Below, piece by piece: positions 6,614 through 11,756 of a stretch of 11,756 nt of DNA. Source of the stretch: Erythrobacter sp. 34-65-8 (lineage in GTDB: Bacteria; Pseudomonadota; Alphaproteobacteria; Sphingomonadales; Sphingomonadaceae); the NCBI GenBank assembly GCA_002278985.1, contig NCJP01000024.1:1-11756 (forward strand), written 5' to 3'. The notes below the pieces were generated by a model. That model saw only the letters and a list, made by a program, of their open reading frames with translations. It ran no database searches and was not told the DNA's origin. Within the stretch, counting starts at the first letter, position 1. Each line of letters begins with the position of its first letter. A program made the position numbers and the translations under genes.

Positions 6614-7180
6614 TTATGCCGGCAGGAAGACCCCGTTGGTCACGTGGATCACGCCGTTCGAGGTCTTGACGTCGGTCTGGACAACCGTGGTCTGGCGGCC
6701 GGCGGCATCGGTGATCACCACCTTGCCATCGACCAGCCGCGCGGTCAGCTTCTGGCCCGCAATGGTGTCGATCATGGCCGTGCCGCCACCGGCTTCGATC
6801 AGCTTGACCACGTCAGCGGCCATGACCTTGCCGGCAACTGCATGATAGGTCAGGACCTTGGTCAGCGTGCCCTTGTTTTCCGGCTTGAGCAGCGTGGCAA
6901 CGGTGCCATCGGGCAGCGCGGCGAACGCTTCGTCAACCGGGGCGAAGACCGTGAACGGACCGGGGCCCGAGAGAGTCTCGACCAGACCGGCAGCCTGGAC
7001 GGCTGCGACCAGGGTTCCGTGAACGCCGGTGCTCTGGGCGGTGGCAACAATGTTCGGCGTGGCCTTGGCGGCAGCCTTGTGATCATGGGCCAGCAGCGGT
7101 GCGGCGGTGGCGATGGCAAAGGTGCCCATGGCAGCAACGGCTGCCAGCGAGGCGGCCTTGAAAGTGGTCATTTTCGGCAT
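6614..7180 (-). CDS. Secreted fasciclin (FAS1) domain protein
   Basis: A 188-residue protein with a signal peptide (residues 1 to about 27, [19 protein letters not shown]..., cleavage near TAA) and one FAS1 domain (about 42-186). The FAS1 hallmarks are visible: H1 [11 protein letters not shown] at 76-86, the YH motif at 112-113, and H2 [14 protein letters not shown] at the end. FAS1 domains mediate adhesion or surface interactions, and bacterial single-domain members are exported. The ATG at 7180 has AAGGAG seven bases upstream. It is the last gene before a strong terminator and lies 96 nt downstream of an RskA-type anti-sigma gene. Mycobacterial SigK-RskA controls the FAS1 proteins MPT70 and MPT83, so control by the neighbouring sigma factor is a reasonable inference. 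Confidence 0.93.
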   Translation of the reverse strand: MPKMTTFKAASLAAVAAMGTFAIATAAPLLAHDHKAAAKATPNIVATAQSTGVHGTLVAAVQAAGLVETLSGPGPFTVFAPVDEAFAALPDGTVATLLKPENKGTLTKVLTYHAVAGKVMAADVVKLIEAGGGTAMIDTIAGQKLTARLVDGKVVITDAAGRQTTVVQTDVKTSNGVIHVTNGVFLPA

Positions 7181-7182
7181 CG

Positions 7183-7233
7183 GTAACTCCTTCAGTGGGA
7201 ACAAGCCCCGTCCTGCTTGTCGGGAGGAGTTAC
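7183..7233 (-). promoter_or_regulatory. Nested inverted repeat covering the FAS1 ribosome-binding site
   Basis: In the minus-strand RNA GUAACUCCU (7233-7225) pairs perfectly with AGGAGUUAC (7191-7183), which includes most of the AAGGAG Shine-Dalgarno. The 33-nt interior holds a second hairpin, ACAAGC (7220-7215) with GCUUGU (7206-7201). The upstream arm overlaps the -10 element predicted for the FAS1 promoter. Only RNA entering from the upstream operon would then contain the occluding arm. The pairing is seen directly; regulation is inferred. Confidence 0.5.
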
Positions 7234-7256
7234 GCAGGCTCCGGCGGTGCGGATGC
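7229..7256 (-). promoter_or_regulatory. Putative ECF-sigma promoter of the FAS1 gene
   Basis: On the minus strand GCATCC (7256-7251) and CGTAAC (7234-7229) are separated by 16 nt, followed about 48 nt later by the FAS1 ATG. The layout resembles ECF promoters, and I recall a CATCC-type -35 for mycobacterial SigK. The same pair was not found just upstream of the ECF sigma gene. The call is by eye and depends on an imperfectly remembered consensus. Confidence 0.4.
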
Positions 7257-7276
7257 ACCCGGACGCCAGAAAAAGT

Positions 7277-7990
7277 TCAGATCGTGCGGAAAGCGCCTTC
7301 GGCCACCACGGGCCCGGCGCTCTGCCCGGCGGGCTTGCCGCCCAATGGCTCGCGGGTCAGGACCATGGGAATGCCATCGCGGATCAGGCCGGCAAGTTCC
7401 GGATCGAGGCGCACACGGGCTTCCTCGCCCGGGCGCACCACGCCCAGCGACCGCAGTTCGCCTTCGGGCGGGACCAGCCACAGTTCGTGATCGTGAACCC
7501 CGTCAGCGCTGAGGCCGCTGGCGGATACCAGCATTTCCTGCCGGTCAGGCAGGTAGGTCACGCCCAGTCGCAGAGGCGTGTCGCCGATCGGGATCGAGGC
7601 GACCAGGAGCCCTTGCGCCATGGTCGGGCTGACGGTTCCGGGAGACTGGAGGCCCGGTGACTGGGGCTGCACCACCAGCAGGGCCACCGCACCTGTTGCG
7701 GCAATGGCAGCACCTGCCGCGGCGCGCTGCCAGAAGCGCACCCGCGCCTTGAGCGAGACCACTTCTCCCCCTGGCACCGCATCGATCTGCGCGCTGATCC
7801 GGACCCAGAGCGATTCGTCGGGCTGTGCCCCGGCTATGTCGTCCAGCAGGGGTGCCAGGCGCGATTCCCAGAACGCCACCTGTCCGGCAAAAGCCGGATC
7901 GCTCGCCATCAGGCCGCGCGCGCCCAGCAGCTCTTCGCCTTCCAGCATGCCCAGCGCATATTCGGCAGCGAGTTGGTCGCGCTCGGTCAT
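7277..7990 (-). CDS. RskA-type anti-sigma factor
   Basis: A 237-residue single-pass membrane regulator expected to hold the adjacent ECF sigma factor inactive at the membrane. Residues 1-85 form the cytoplasmic anti-sigma domain (AAEYALGMLEGEE at 8-20). A hydrophobic helix at about 89-107 (RAAAGAAIAATGAVALLVV) spans the membrane. Residues 108-237 form the periplasmic RskA domain, with HELWLVPPEGELRSLGVV at 168-185 and TREPLGGKPAGQSAGPVVAEG near the end. No HxxxCxxC zinc anti-sigma motif is present, so zinc or redox sensing of the ChrR type is unlikely; release by regulated proteolysis is the family expectation. Its ATG overlaps the sigma stop codon (ATGA), indicating coupled translation. Confidence 0.92.
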   Translation of the reverse strand: MTERDQLAAEYALGMLEGEELLGARGLMASDPAFAGQVAFWESRLAPLLDDIAGAQPDESLWVRISAQIDAVPGGEVVSLKARVRFWQRAAAGAAIAATGAVALLVVQPQSPGLQSPGTVSPTMAQGLLVASIPIGDTPLRLGVTYLPDRQEMLVSASGLSADGVHDHELWLVPPEGELRSLGVVRPGEEARVRLDPELAGLIRDGIPMVLTREPLGGKPAGQSAGPVVAEGAFRTI

Positions 7991-8553
7991 GCCGCGTCCT
8001 CCAGGCAGGCTTTGAGCCGCATCATGCCGCGCCGGATCCAGCTTTTCATGGTTCCCAGCGGCACGTCCTGCTGCTCGGCAAGGTCGGCATAGGTCCGCCC
8101 GTCGAAGAAGGCGGCGCGGATGCTGTCACGCTGGTTGGCTTCCAGTTCGCCGAGGCAGTGATGGACGCGCGCGGTGCGCTCGGCATCGATCAACAGGTCT
8201 TCGGCAAGCGGAGCTGCATCGGCGATTTCGGCGGCAGTCTCGAGCGGGGCAGCCTCGCGCTGCACCCGGCCCGAGCGCAGCCGGTCGATCGCACGGTTGC
8301 GCGCGAACACGGCGAGCCAGGAAATCGGGCTCGCGCGCGCGGGGTCGTAACGGTCGGCCCTGCGCCAGAGGTTCACGTAAACATCCTGCAATGCGTCTTC
8401 GGCCTCCTTCCGGTCACCCAAGATACGATAGCAGATCCCGAATAGCTTCACCGAGGTTGCGCGGTAGACCTCTTCCAGCGCCGCGCGCTCACCGGCGGCG
8501 AGGCGGATCATCGCGCTTTTCAGCCGTTCGCGGGCAGCGTCTGCAGCGGTCAT
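7987..8553 (-). CDS. ECF-type RNA polymerase sigma factor (SigK-like)
   Basis: A 188-residue sigma-70 family factor with only regions 2 and 4. Region 2 spans about 25-95 (DRKEAEDALQDVYVNLWRR, ISWLAVFARNRAIDRLRS) and region 4 about 130-185 (LAEQQDVPLGTMKSWIRRGMMRLK). Pairing with an RskA-type anti-sigma gene places it with the SigK/RskA group of ECF factors. I chose the ATG at 8553, four bases after the CDF stop codon. A TTG at 8592 would add 13 residues and overlap the CDF gene. There is no strong Shine-Dalgarno, so translation is probably coupled to the CDF gene upstream and to the anti-sigma gene by ATGA overlap downstream. Probable targets are itself or its operon and the FAS1 gene. Confidence 0.93.
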   Translation of the reverse strand: MTAADAARERLKSAMIRLAAGERAALEEVYRATSVKLFGICYRILGDRKEAEDALQDVYVNLWRRADRYDPARASPISWLAVFARNRAIDRLRSGRVQREAAPLETAAEIADAAPLAEDLLIDAERTARVHHCLGELEANQRDSIRAAFFDGRTYADLAEQQDVPLGTMKSWIRRGMMRLKACLEDAA

Positions 8554-8557
8554 TGAA

Positions 8558-9496
8558 TCAGCATCCGGTCCTGCAGCCTCGTTCGCGGACAATCTGGACA
8601 GTCACATGGACGATGCGGTGATGATGGGCAAGCTCATGCGCAATTTCACGCAGGAAGGCGTCATCGGGCTGGCCGCCCGGCATGACTAGGTGGGCGGTGA
8701 GCGCGGTTTCGGTGGTGCTCATCGGCCAGATGTGGAGATCGTCCACCGCTTCCACCCCGGGCAGGCCGGCAAGGTAATGGCGCACGGCATCCTCGTCGAT
8801 ACCCTGCGGCACGCCGTTGAGCCCCAGGCGGACACTGTCACGCGCGAGGCCCCAGCTGCCCCAGGCAATCACGGCGATAATCACCAGGCTGGTGACAGGG
8901 TCGATCCAGCTTTGCCCGGTCAGAAGGATGGCCAGACCCGCAATCACGACCCCGAGGGAAACCAGCGCGTCGGCCGCCATGTGGAGAAAGGCACCCCGGA
9001 TGTTCAGGTCATCGTGCCTGCCGCGCAGGAAGAGCAGCGCGGTGAGCGTGTTGATCGCAATGCCGATGCCCGCCACCACCACCATGGTCATGCCCTGTAC
9101 CGGCTGCGGATCCATGATCCGGTTGAGCGTCTCGAACAGGATCGCGCCGATGGCGACCATCAGCAGCGCGGCATTGGCGAGCGCGGCAAGGATGGTGGAG
9201 CTCTTGTAGCCATAGGTGTAGCGCGAACGGGCCGGACGGCGCGCCGCCACGCTGGCACCCCATGCGAGGATCAGCGCCAGCACGTCCGACAGGTTGTGCC
9301 CGGCATCCGCCACCAGGGCCATGGAGCCGGATAGGATGCCGTAGGTCGCCTCGACGATCACGAAGGCGGAGTTGAGCACGATCCCGATCAGGAAGGCGCG
9401 CCCGAAGTTGGCCGGGCCATGATGGTCATGCCCGTGCCCATGCCCCTGCCCATGCCCGTGCCCGTCCGGATGGGCGTGAGAGTGAGCGACCCCCAT
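8558..9496 (-). CDS. Cation diffusion facilitator (Zn/Co/Cd efflux, CzcD/ZitB-like)
   Basis: A 312-residue inner-membrane metal/proton antiporter exporting divalent cations, most likely zinc, from the cytoplasm. The N-terminus (residues 3-27) is rich in His and Gly (HGHGQGHGHGHDHH), a cytoplasmic metal-binding loop. Six hydrophobic segments lie between about 33 and 215. The transport site is intact: His67 and Asp71 in TM2 (HNLSD) and His172 and Asp176 in TM5 (HMAAD), the HD-HD arrangement typical of Zn-preferring CDFs. A C-terminal cytoplasmic domain follows (VDDLHIWPMSTTETALTAHL). The ATG at 9496 is five bases after the mtgA stop and the stop is four bases before the sigma ATG, so it is in an operon. 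No Zur- or CzcR-like operator was recognised. Confidence 0.95.
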   Translation of the reverse strand: MGVAHSHAHPDGHGHGQGHGHGHDHHGPANFGRAFLIGIVLNSAFVIVEATYGILSGSMALVADAGHNLSDVLALILAWGASVAARRPARSRYTYGYKSSTILAALANAALLMVAIGAILFETLNRIMDPQPVQGMTMVVVAGIGIAINTLTALLFLRGRHDDLNIRGAFLHMAADALVSLGVVIAGLAILLTGQSWIDPVTSLVIIAVIAWGSWGLARDSVRLGLNGVPQGIDEDAVRHYLAGLPGVEAVDDLHIWPMSTTETALTAHLVMPGGQPDDAFLREIAHELAHHHRIVHVTVQIVRERGCRTGC

Positions 9497-9501
9497 GAAG
9501 G

Positions 9502-10170
9502 CTATTCGTAAACGCAGGCGTCAAGCCCGTCGCGCCGCACCACGCCCATCCGCGCGGCTATGGTATTGCCATAGCGGCGGGTGAACCCGGTCGGGTTGCT
9601 GACTGAGCGCTTCTTGGGGAGCGGCAGGGCGGCTGCCATGCGCGCCGCCTCGGTACGGGTCAGGCTGGCGGCGGACTTGTTGAAATAGCGCTGCGCCCCG
9701 GCCTCTGCGCCATAGGTGCCGATGCCGGTTTCCGCGACGTTGAGGTAGACCTCCATGATCCGGCGCTTGCCCCACAGGTGCTCGATCAGGAAGGTGAACC
9801 AGGCTTCGAAGCCCTTGCGCACATAGCCGCCGCCTTGCCACAGGAACACGTTCTTGGCGGTCTGCTGGCTGATGGTGGAGCCGCCCCGGATGCGCCCGCC
9901 TGCGGCGTTCCGCTCGATCGCCTGCTCGATCGCTTCAGCGTCAAATCCGCTGTGCTGGCAGAACTTGCCGTCCTCGGCTGCGATCACCGCCGTCACCAGG
10001 TTCCGGTCGATATTGCTGAGCGGCTCCCAGTCCTTGGTGATGCCGTTTGCGTCCATCAGCATGGTGGCGGTGACCGGCGGCGGGACAAAGCGGAACAGCA
10101 GCACGAGCACCAGGCTGAGCCCGATGAACCACAGGATGATCTTGGCGAGGATCCGGGTCAGTCGGAGCAT
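9502..10170 (-). CDS. mtgA: Monofunctional biosynthetic peptidoglycan glycosyltransferase
   Basis: A 222-residue GT51 enzyme that polymerises lipid II into glycan strands on the periplasmic face, without a transpeptidase domain. A signal anchor occupies residues 8-27 (LAKIILWFIGLSLVLVLLFR). The catalytic Glu66 is in AAEDGKFCQHSGFD, the RGGSTISQQTAKNVFL motif is at 95-110, and the second glutamate Glu140 is in KRRIMEVYLN. Length is normal for MtgA. The ATG at 10170 has no Shine-Dalgarno (GCTAAGTCGCAAACC precedes it), but a short ORF with a strong one stops ten bases upstream, suggesting coupled translation. It heads a tightly spaced run with the CDF, sigma and anti-sigma genes. Confidence 0.95.
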   Translation of the reverse strand: MLRLTRILAKIILWFIGLSLVLVLLFRFVPPPVTATMLMDANGITKDWEPLSNIDRNLVTAVIAAEDGKFCQHSGFDAEAIEQAIERNAAGGRIRGGSTISQQTAKNVFLWQGGGYVRKGFEAWFTFLIEHLWGKRRIMEVYLNVAETGIGTYGAEAGAQRYFNKSAASLTRTEAARMAAALPLPKKRSVSNPTGFTRRYGNTIAARMGVVRRDGLDACVYE

Positions 10171-10180
10171 GGTTTGCGAC

Positions 10181-10201
10181 TTAGCGGTGATTGACGGCCA
10201 T
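10181..10201 (-). CDS. Leader minicistron upstream of mtgA (MAVNHR)
   Basis: ATG at 10201 opens six codons, MAVNHR, ending in TAA at 10181-10183, ten bases before the mtgA ATG. An AGGAAGG Shine-Dalgarno (10215-10209) stands seven bases upstream, a perfect spacing. An in-frame ATG at 10219 would lengthen it to MQEGIFMAVNHR, but that would place the AGGAAGG inside the coding part. The strong ribosome-binding site in front of an ORF too short to be a protein, combined with its lack before mtgA, points to translational coupling or a leader peptide. Function is inferred only. Confidence 0.4.
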   Translation of the reverse strand: MAVNHR

Positions 10202-10313
10202 GAAAATGCCTTCCTGCATCTGTGCCGCGCTGCGAGCCGACCGCTGTCCGAAACTTCCTATCCCGCAGGCCCGATCGCGCAGTAACATCGGATTAACGAC
10301 AAGGAGTGTTCCG

Positions 10314-10463
10314 ATGGCCAAGCATGTCTGGTGCTGGGGCGACATCATCAACCCTGACCTGGCTGATCGCGCGCTGTGTGCAGATCGGGAGCGCGAAGCC
10401 CGCAAGCCCCCGCACCGTCCGCACGAACCGGCCAAGCCGGTGTCTGACCCGGTTGCGGCCTGA
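10314..10463 (+). CDS. Small hypothetical protein, 49 aa
   Basis: A 49-codon ORF from ATG at 10314 to TGA at 10461-10463, with an ideal AAGGAG Shine-Dalgarno seven bases upstream. The product begins MAKHVWCWGDIINPD and has Trp6, Cys7, Trp8 and Cys22. The second half is highly charged and rich in Arg/Glu/Pro/His (REREARKPPHRPHEP). There is no signal peptide or membrane helix. It is divergent from mtgA and ends at a structured terminator-like region shared with rpoH. A possible promoter is TTGACG at 10191-10196 with a poor -10 (TGCATC) 18 nt on. I do not recognise the family. The ribosome-binding site and a following hairpin support a real gene. Confidence 0.6.
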   Translation: MAKHVWCWGDIINPDLADRALCADREREARKPPHRPHEPAKPVSDPVAA

Positions 10464-10516
10464 CGGCCAACAGAAGCCGCACCGGCGCCCCCACTGAGTG
10501 ATGGCGCCGGCCGTCA
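10461..10516. terminator. Inverted-repeat structure between the 49-aa gene and rpoH
   Basis: CCGGCGCC (10482-10489) pairs with GGCGCCGG (10503-10510), with an inner CAC-TGA-GTG helix. An outer arm TGACGGCC (10461-10468) matches GGCCGTCA (10509-10516) exactly, sharing two bases with the inner stem. The outer left arm begins at the stop codon of the 49-aa gene, and the right arm ends five bases before the rpoH stop codon. The position between convergent genes suggests a bidirectional terminator. T-runs are lacking on the plus strand and only TTCTGTT follows on the minus strand. Confidence 0.5.
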
Positions 10517-10520
10517 GCTG

Positions 10521-11423
10521 TTACTGCGCGGGAAGCAGCCGTTCCCCGGCGATCCGCATCATGGCCTTCTGCAGCTTCTCGAACGCGCGCACCTCGATCT
10601 GGCGGATGCGTTCGCGGCTGACATCGTAGACCTGGCTCAGTTCTTCGAGCGTCTGGGGATTATCGGTCAGGCGCCGCTCGGTCAGGATGTGGCGCTCGCG
10701 TTCGTTCAGGCTGCCGAGAGCCTCGGCCAGCATGACGTGGCGCAGGTTGGCCTCTTCCGCTTCAGCGACAGTTTCGTCCTGCAGCGGCCGGTCATCGGTC
10801 AGCCAGTCCTGCCATTCGCCCGAGCCTTCCTCGCCCCCGCGCATCGGCGTGTTGAGCGAGCCGTCACCGCCCATCATCATCCGGCGGTTCATGTTGACGA
10901 CTTCCTGCTCCGACACGCCAAGGTCGGTCGCGATCTTCTTCACGTCATCGGGATGCAGGTCGCCTTCTTCATAGGCGTCGAGATTCTTCTTCATCCGGCG
11001 CAGGTTGAAGAAAAGCTTCTTCTGCGCGGCGGTGGTGCCCATCTTGACCAGCGACCAGCTGCGCAGGATGAATTCCTGGATGCTGGCCTTGATCCACCAC
11101 ATGGCATAGGTGGCGAGGCGGAAACCGCGATAGGGCTCGAACTTCTTCACGCCCTGCATCAGCCCGACATTGCCTTCGGAGATGAGGTCGCTGACCGGCA
11201 GGCCATAGCCGCGATAACCCATCGCGATCTTGGCCACGAGCCGCAGGTGGCTGGTCACCAGCTGGGCGGCTGCTTCCGGATCTTCATGTTCGGCATAGCG
11301 CTTGGCGAGCATGTATTCCTGCTCGGCCGTCAGCACGGGATATTTGCGGATTTCGGAGAGATAGCGGTTGAGGCTCTGCTCACCGCCGAGCGCCGGGACG
11401 CTCATTGCCTTGGATTTGGTCAC
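10521..11423 (-). CDS. rpoH: RNA polymerase heat-shock sigma factor RpoH (sigma-32)
   Basis: A 300-residue group 3 sigma factor that directs transcription of chaperone and protease genes. The N-terminus SVPALGGEQSLNRYLSEIRK is the alphaproteobacterial form. Region 2 includes LRLVAKIAMGYRGYGLPVSDLI and the -10-recognition segment YAMWWIKASIQEFIL (106-120). The RpoH box QKKLFFNLR (134-142) distinguishes it from housekeeping and flagellar sigmas. Region 4.2 is TLEELSQVYDVSRERIRQIE (258-277). I chose the GTG at 11423, four bases after AAGGG, giving MTKSKAMSVPALGG. The ATG at 11405 is an alternative, and a GTG at 11492 would add 23 unconserved residues. Many alphaproteobacteria carry two RpoH paralogues; I cannot tell which this is. 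Confidence 0.96.
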   Translation of the reverse strand: MTKSKAMSVPALGGEQSLNRYLSEIRKYPVLTAEQEYMLAKRYAEHEDPEAAAQLVTSHLRLVAKIAMGYRGYGLPVSDLISEGNVGLMQGVKKFEPYRGFRLATYAMWWIKASIQEFILRSWSLVKMGTTAAQKKLFFNLRRMKKNLDAYEEGDLHPDDVKKIATDLGVSEQEVVNMNRRMMMGGDGSLNTPMRGGEEGSGEWQDWLTDDRPLQDETVAEAEEANLRHVMLAEALGSLNERERHILTERRLTDNPQTLEELSQVYDVSRERIRQIEVRAFEKLQKAMMRIAGERLLPAQ

Positions 11424-11499
11424 TTTTCCCTTAACCTTTCTGTCGACCACTGGCGCTCGGACCCCTGATGGGCATCCGGCATTTCGGGCCACATCCGTA

Positions 11500-11528
11500 T
11501 TTATACACGTTTCTGCTGCGTTCTGCAG
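11500..11528 (-). promoter_or_regulatory. Putative rpoH promoter
   Basis: On the minus strand CTGCAG (11528-11523), a 17-nt spacer and TATAAA (11505-11500). The -10 is strong in an otherwise G/C-rich region, while the -35 matches sigma-70 poorly. The start would fall near 11494, about 70 nt before the rpoH GTG, and an ATG sits exactly at 11494-11492. The short repeated element GCAGAA occurs twice in the spacer region. Confidence 0.5.
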
Positions 11529-11543
11529 TGCGTTTCGTCGATT

Positions 11544-11756
11544 TCAACGAGCGGTTTCGTCGATGAGTTCCCGCATGTCCGAGGGCAGTTCGGCCCGGAA
11601 ATCCACCCTCTCGCCCGTGATCGGATGATCGAACCCGAGCGATGCGGCGTGGAGCGCCTGACGGGCGAAACCGAGCTGCTTGAGGAGCGGGCGAAGCCCT
11701 GCCGGTGTGCGTCCATAAGTTGGGTCCCCCAATAGCGGATGGCCGATTGACGCACA
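11544..11756 (-). CDS. RluA/RluD-family pseudouridine synthase, C-terminal fragment
   Basis: The last 70 codons of a gene that extends past the window end. GHPLLGDPTYGR, FARQALHAASLGFDHPITGE and FRAELPSDMRELI are the conserved C-terminal elements of the RluA/RluC/RluD family, which isomerise uridine in 23S rRNA or tRNA. The catalytic Asp and any S4 domain lie outside the window, so the member (RluD is the most likely) cannot be fixed. It ends 120 nt upstream of rpoH on the same strand; the putative rpoH promoter lies in that gap. The last codons and the bases after the stop form a 22-nt-period repeat. Confidence 0.9.
   Translation of the reverse strand, partial: CASIGHPLLGDPTYGRTPAGLRPLLKQLGFARQALHAASLGFDHPITGERVDFRAELPSDMRELIDETAR

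Noticed and set aside
8554..8592. TTG start at 8592 for the ECF sigma factor
   Set aside because: It would overlap the CDF gene and add a non-conserved 13-residue lead; the ATG at 8553 four bases after the CDF stop fits coupled translation better.

Overview
The window reads as a high-GC chromosomal segment of an alphaproteobacterium, most likely Sphingomonadales (Sphingomonadaceae or Erythrobacteraceae). Pointers are a DUF3297 protein beside der, a Pro/Asp-rich small protein with repeated PGRxPxE motifs, an RpoH with the alphaproteobacterial N-terminus (PALGGEQSLNRYLSEIRKYP), and a trigger factor with a long Lys/Ala/Pro tail. No insertion sequence, phage gene, integrase or CRISPR array is visible. 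The taxonomic call is an inference from protein style.

Layout. Bases 1-683 carry minus-strand genes: the 5' end of der, a DUF3297 protein and a 57-residue Pro-rich protein. A plus-strand tRNA-Leu(UAG) follows at 843-927, then tig. A signal-peptide-bearing amidase on the minus strand sits between tig and clpP. clpP and clpX follow on the plus strand, with a terminator-like hairpin between them and a long stem-loop in the clpX leader. After a structured gene-free stretch (6310-6519), a minus-strand run reads (in transcription order) mtgA, a CDF metal exporter, an ECF sigma factor, an RskA-type anti-sigma factor and a secreted FAS1 (fasciclin) protein, ending in a strong intrinsic terminator at 6520-6555. 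A 49-residue plus-strand gene lies divergent to mtgA. The heat-shock sigma factor gene rpoH (minus) and the 3' end of an RluA-family pseudouridine synthase close the window.

Function. Tig, ClpP, ClpX and RpoH form a proteostasis theme: nascent-chain chaperone, regulated protease, and the sigma factor that normally drives such genes. The mtgA-to-FAS1 run is an envelope theme: glycan polymerisation, metal export, and a membrane-gated sigma factor next to a secreted FAS1 protein.

Most notable points. (1) The sigma / RskA / FAS1 block parallels the mycobacterial SigK-RskA system, whose regulon includes the FAS1 proteins MPT70 and MPT83. (2) The FAS1 leader has a predicted promoter whose -10 region overlaps a perfect 9-bp anti-Shine-Dalgarno arm, so read-through and locally started transcripts could be translated differently. 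(3) A six-residue minicistron with a strong Shine-Dalgarno precedes mtgA, which has none. (4) A perfect 13-bp-arm inverted repeat lies between amidase and clpP. (5) The rpoH promoter places an ATG at the expected transcription start, opening a 24-codon ORF whose stop overlaps the rpoH GTG. All regulatory elements here are predictions from sequence alone.
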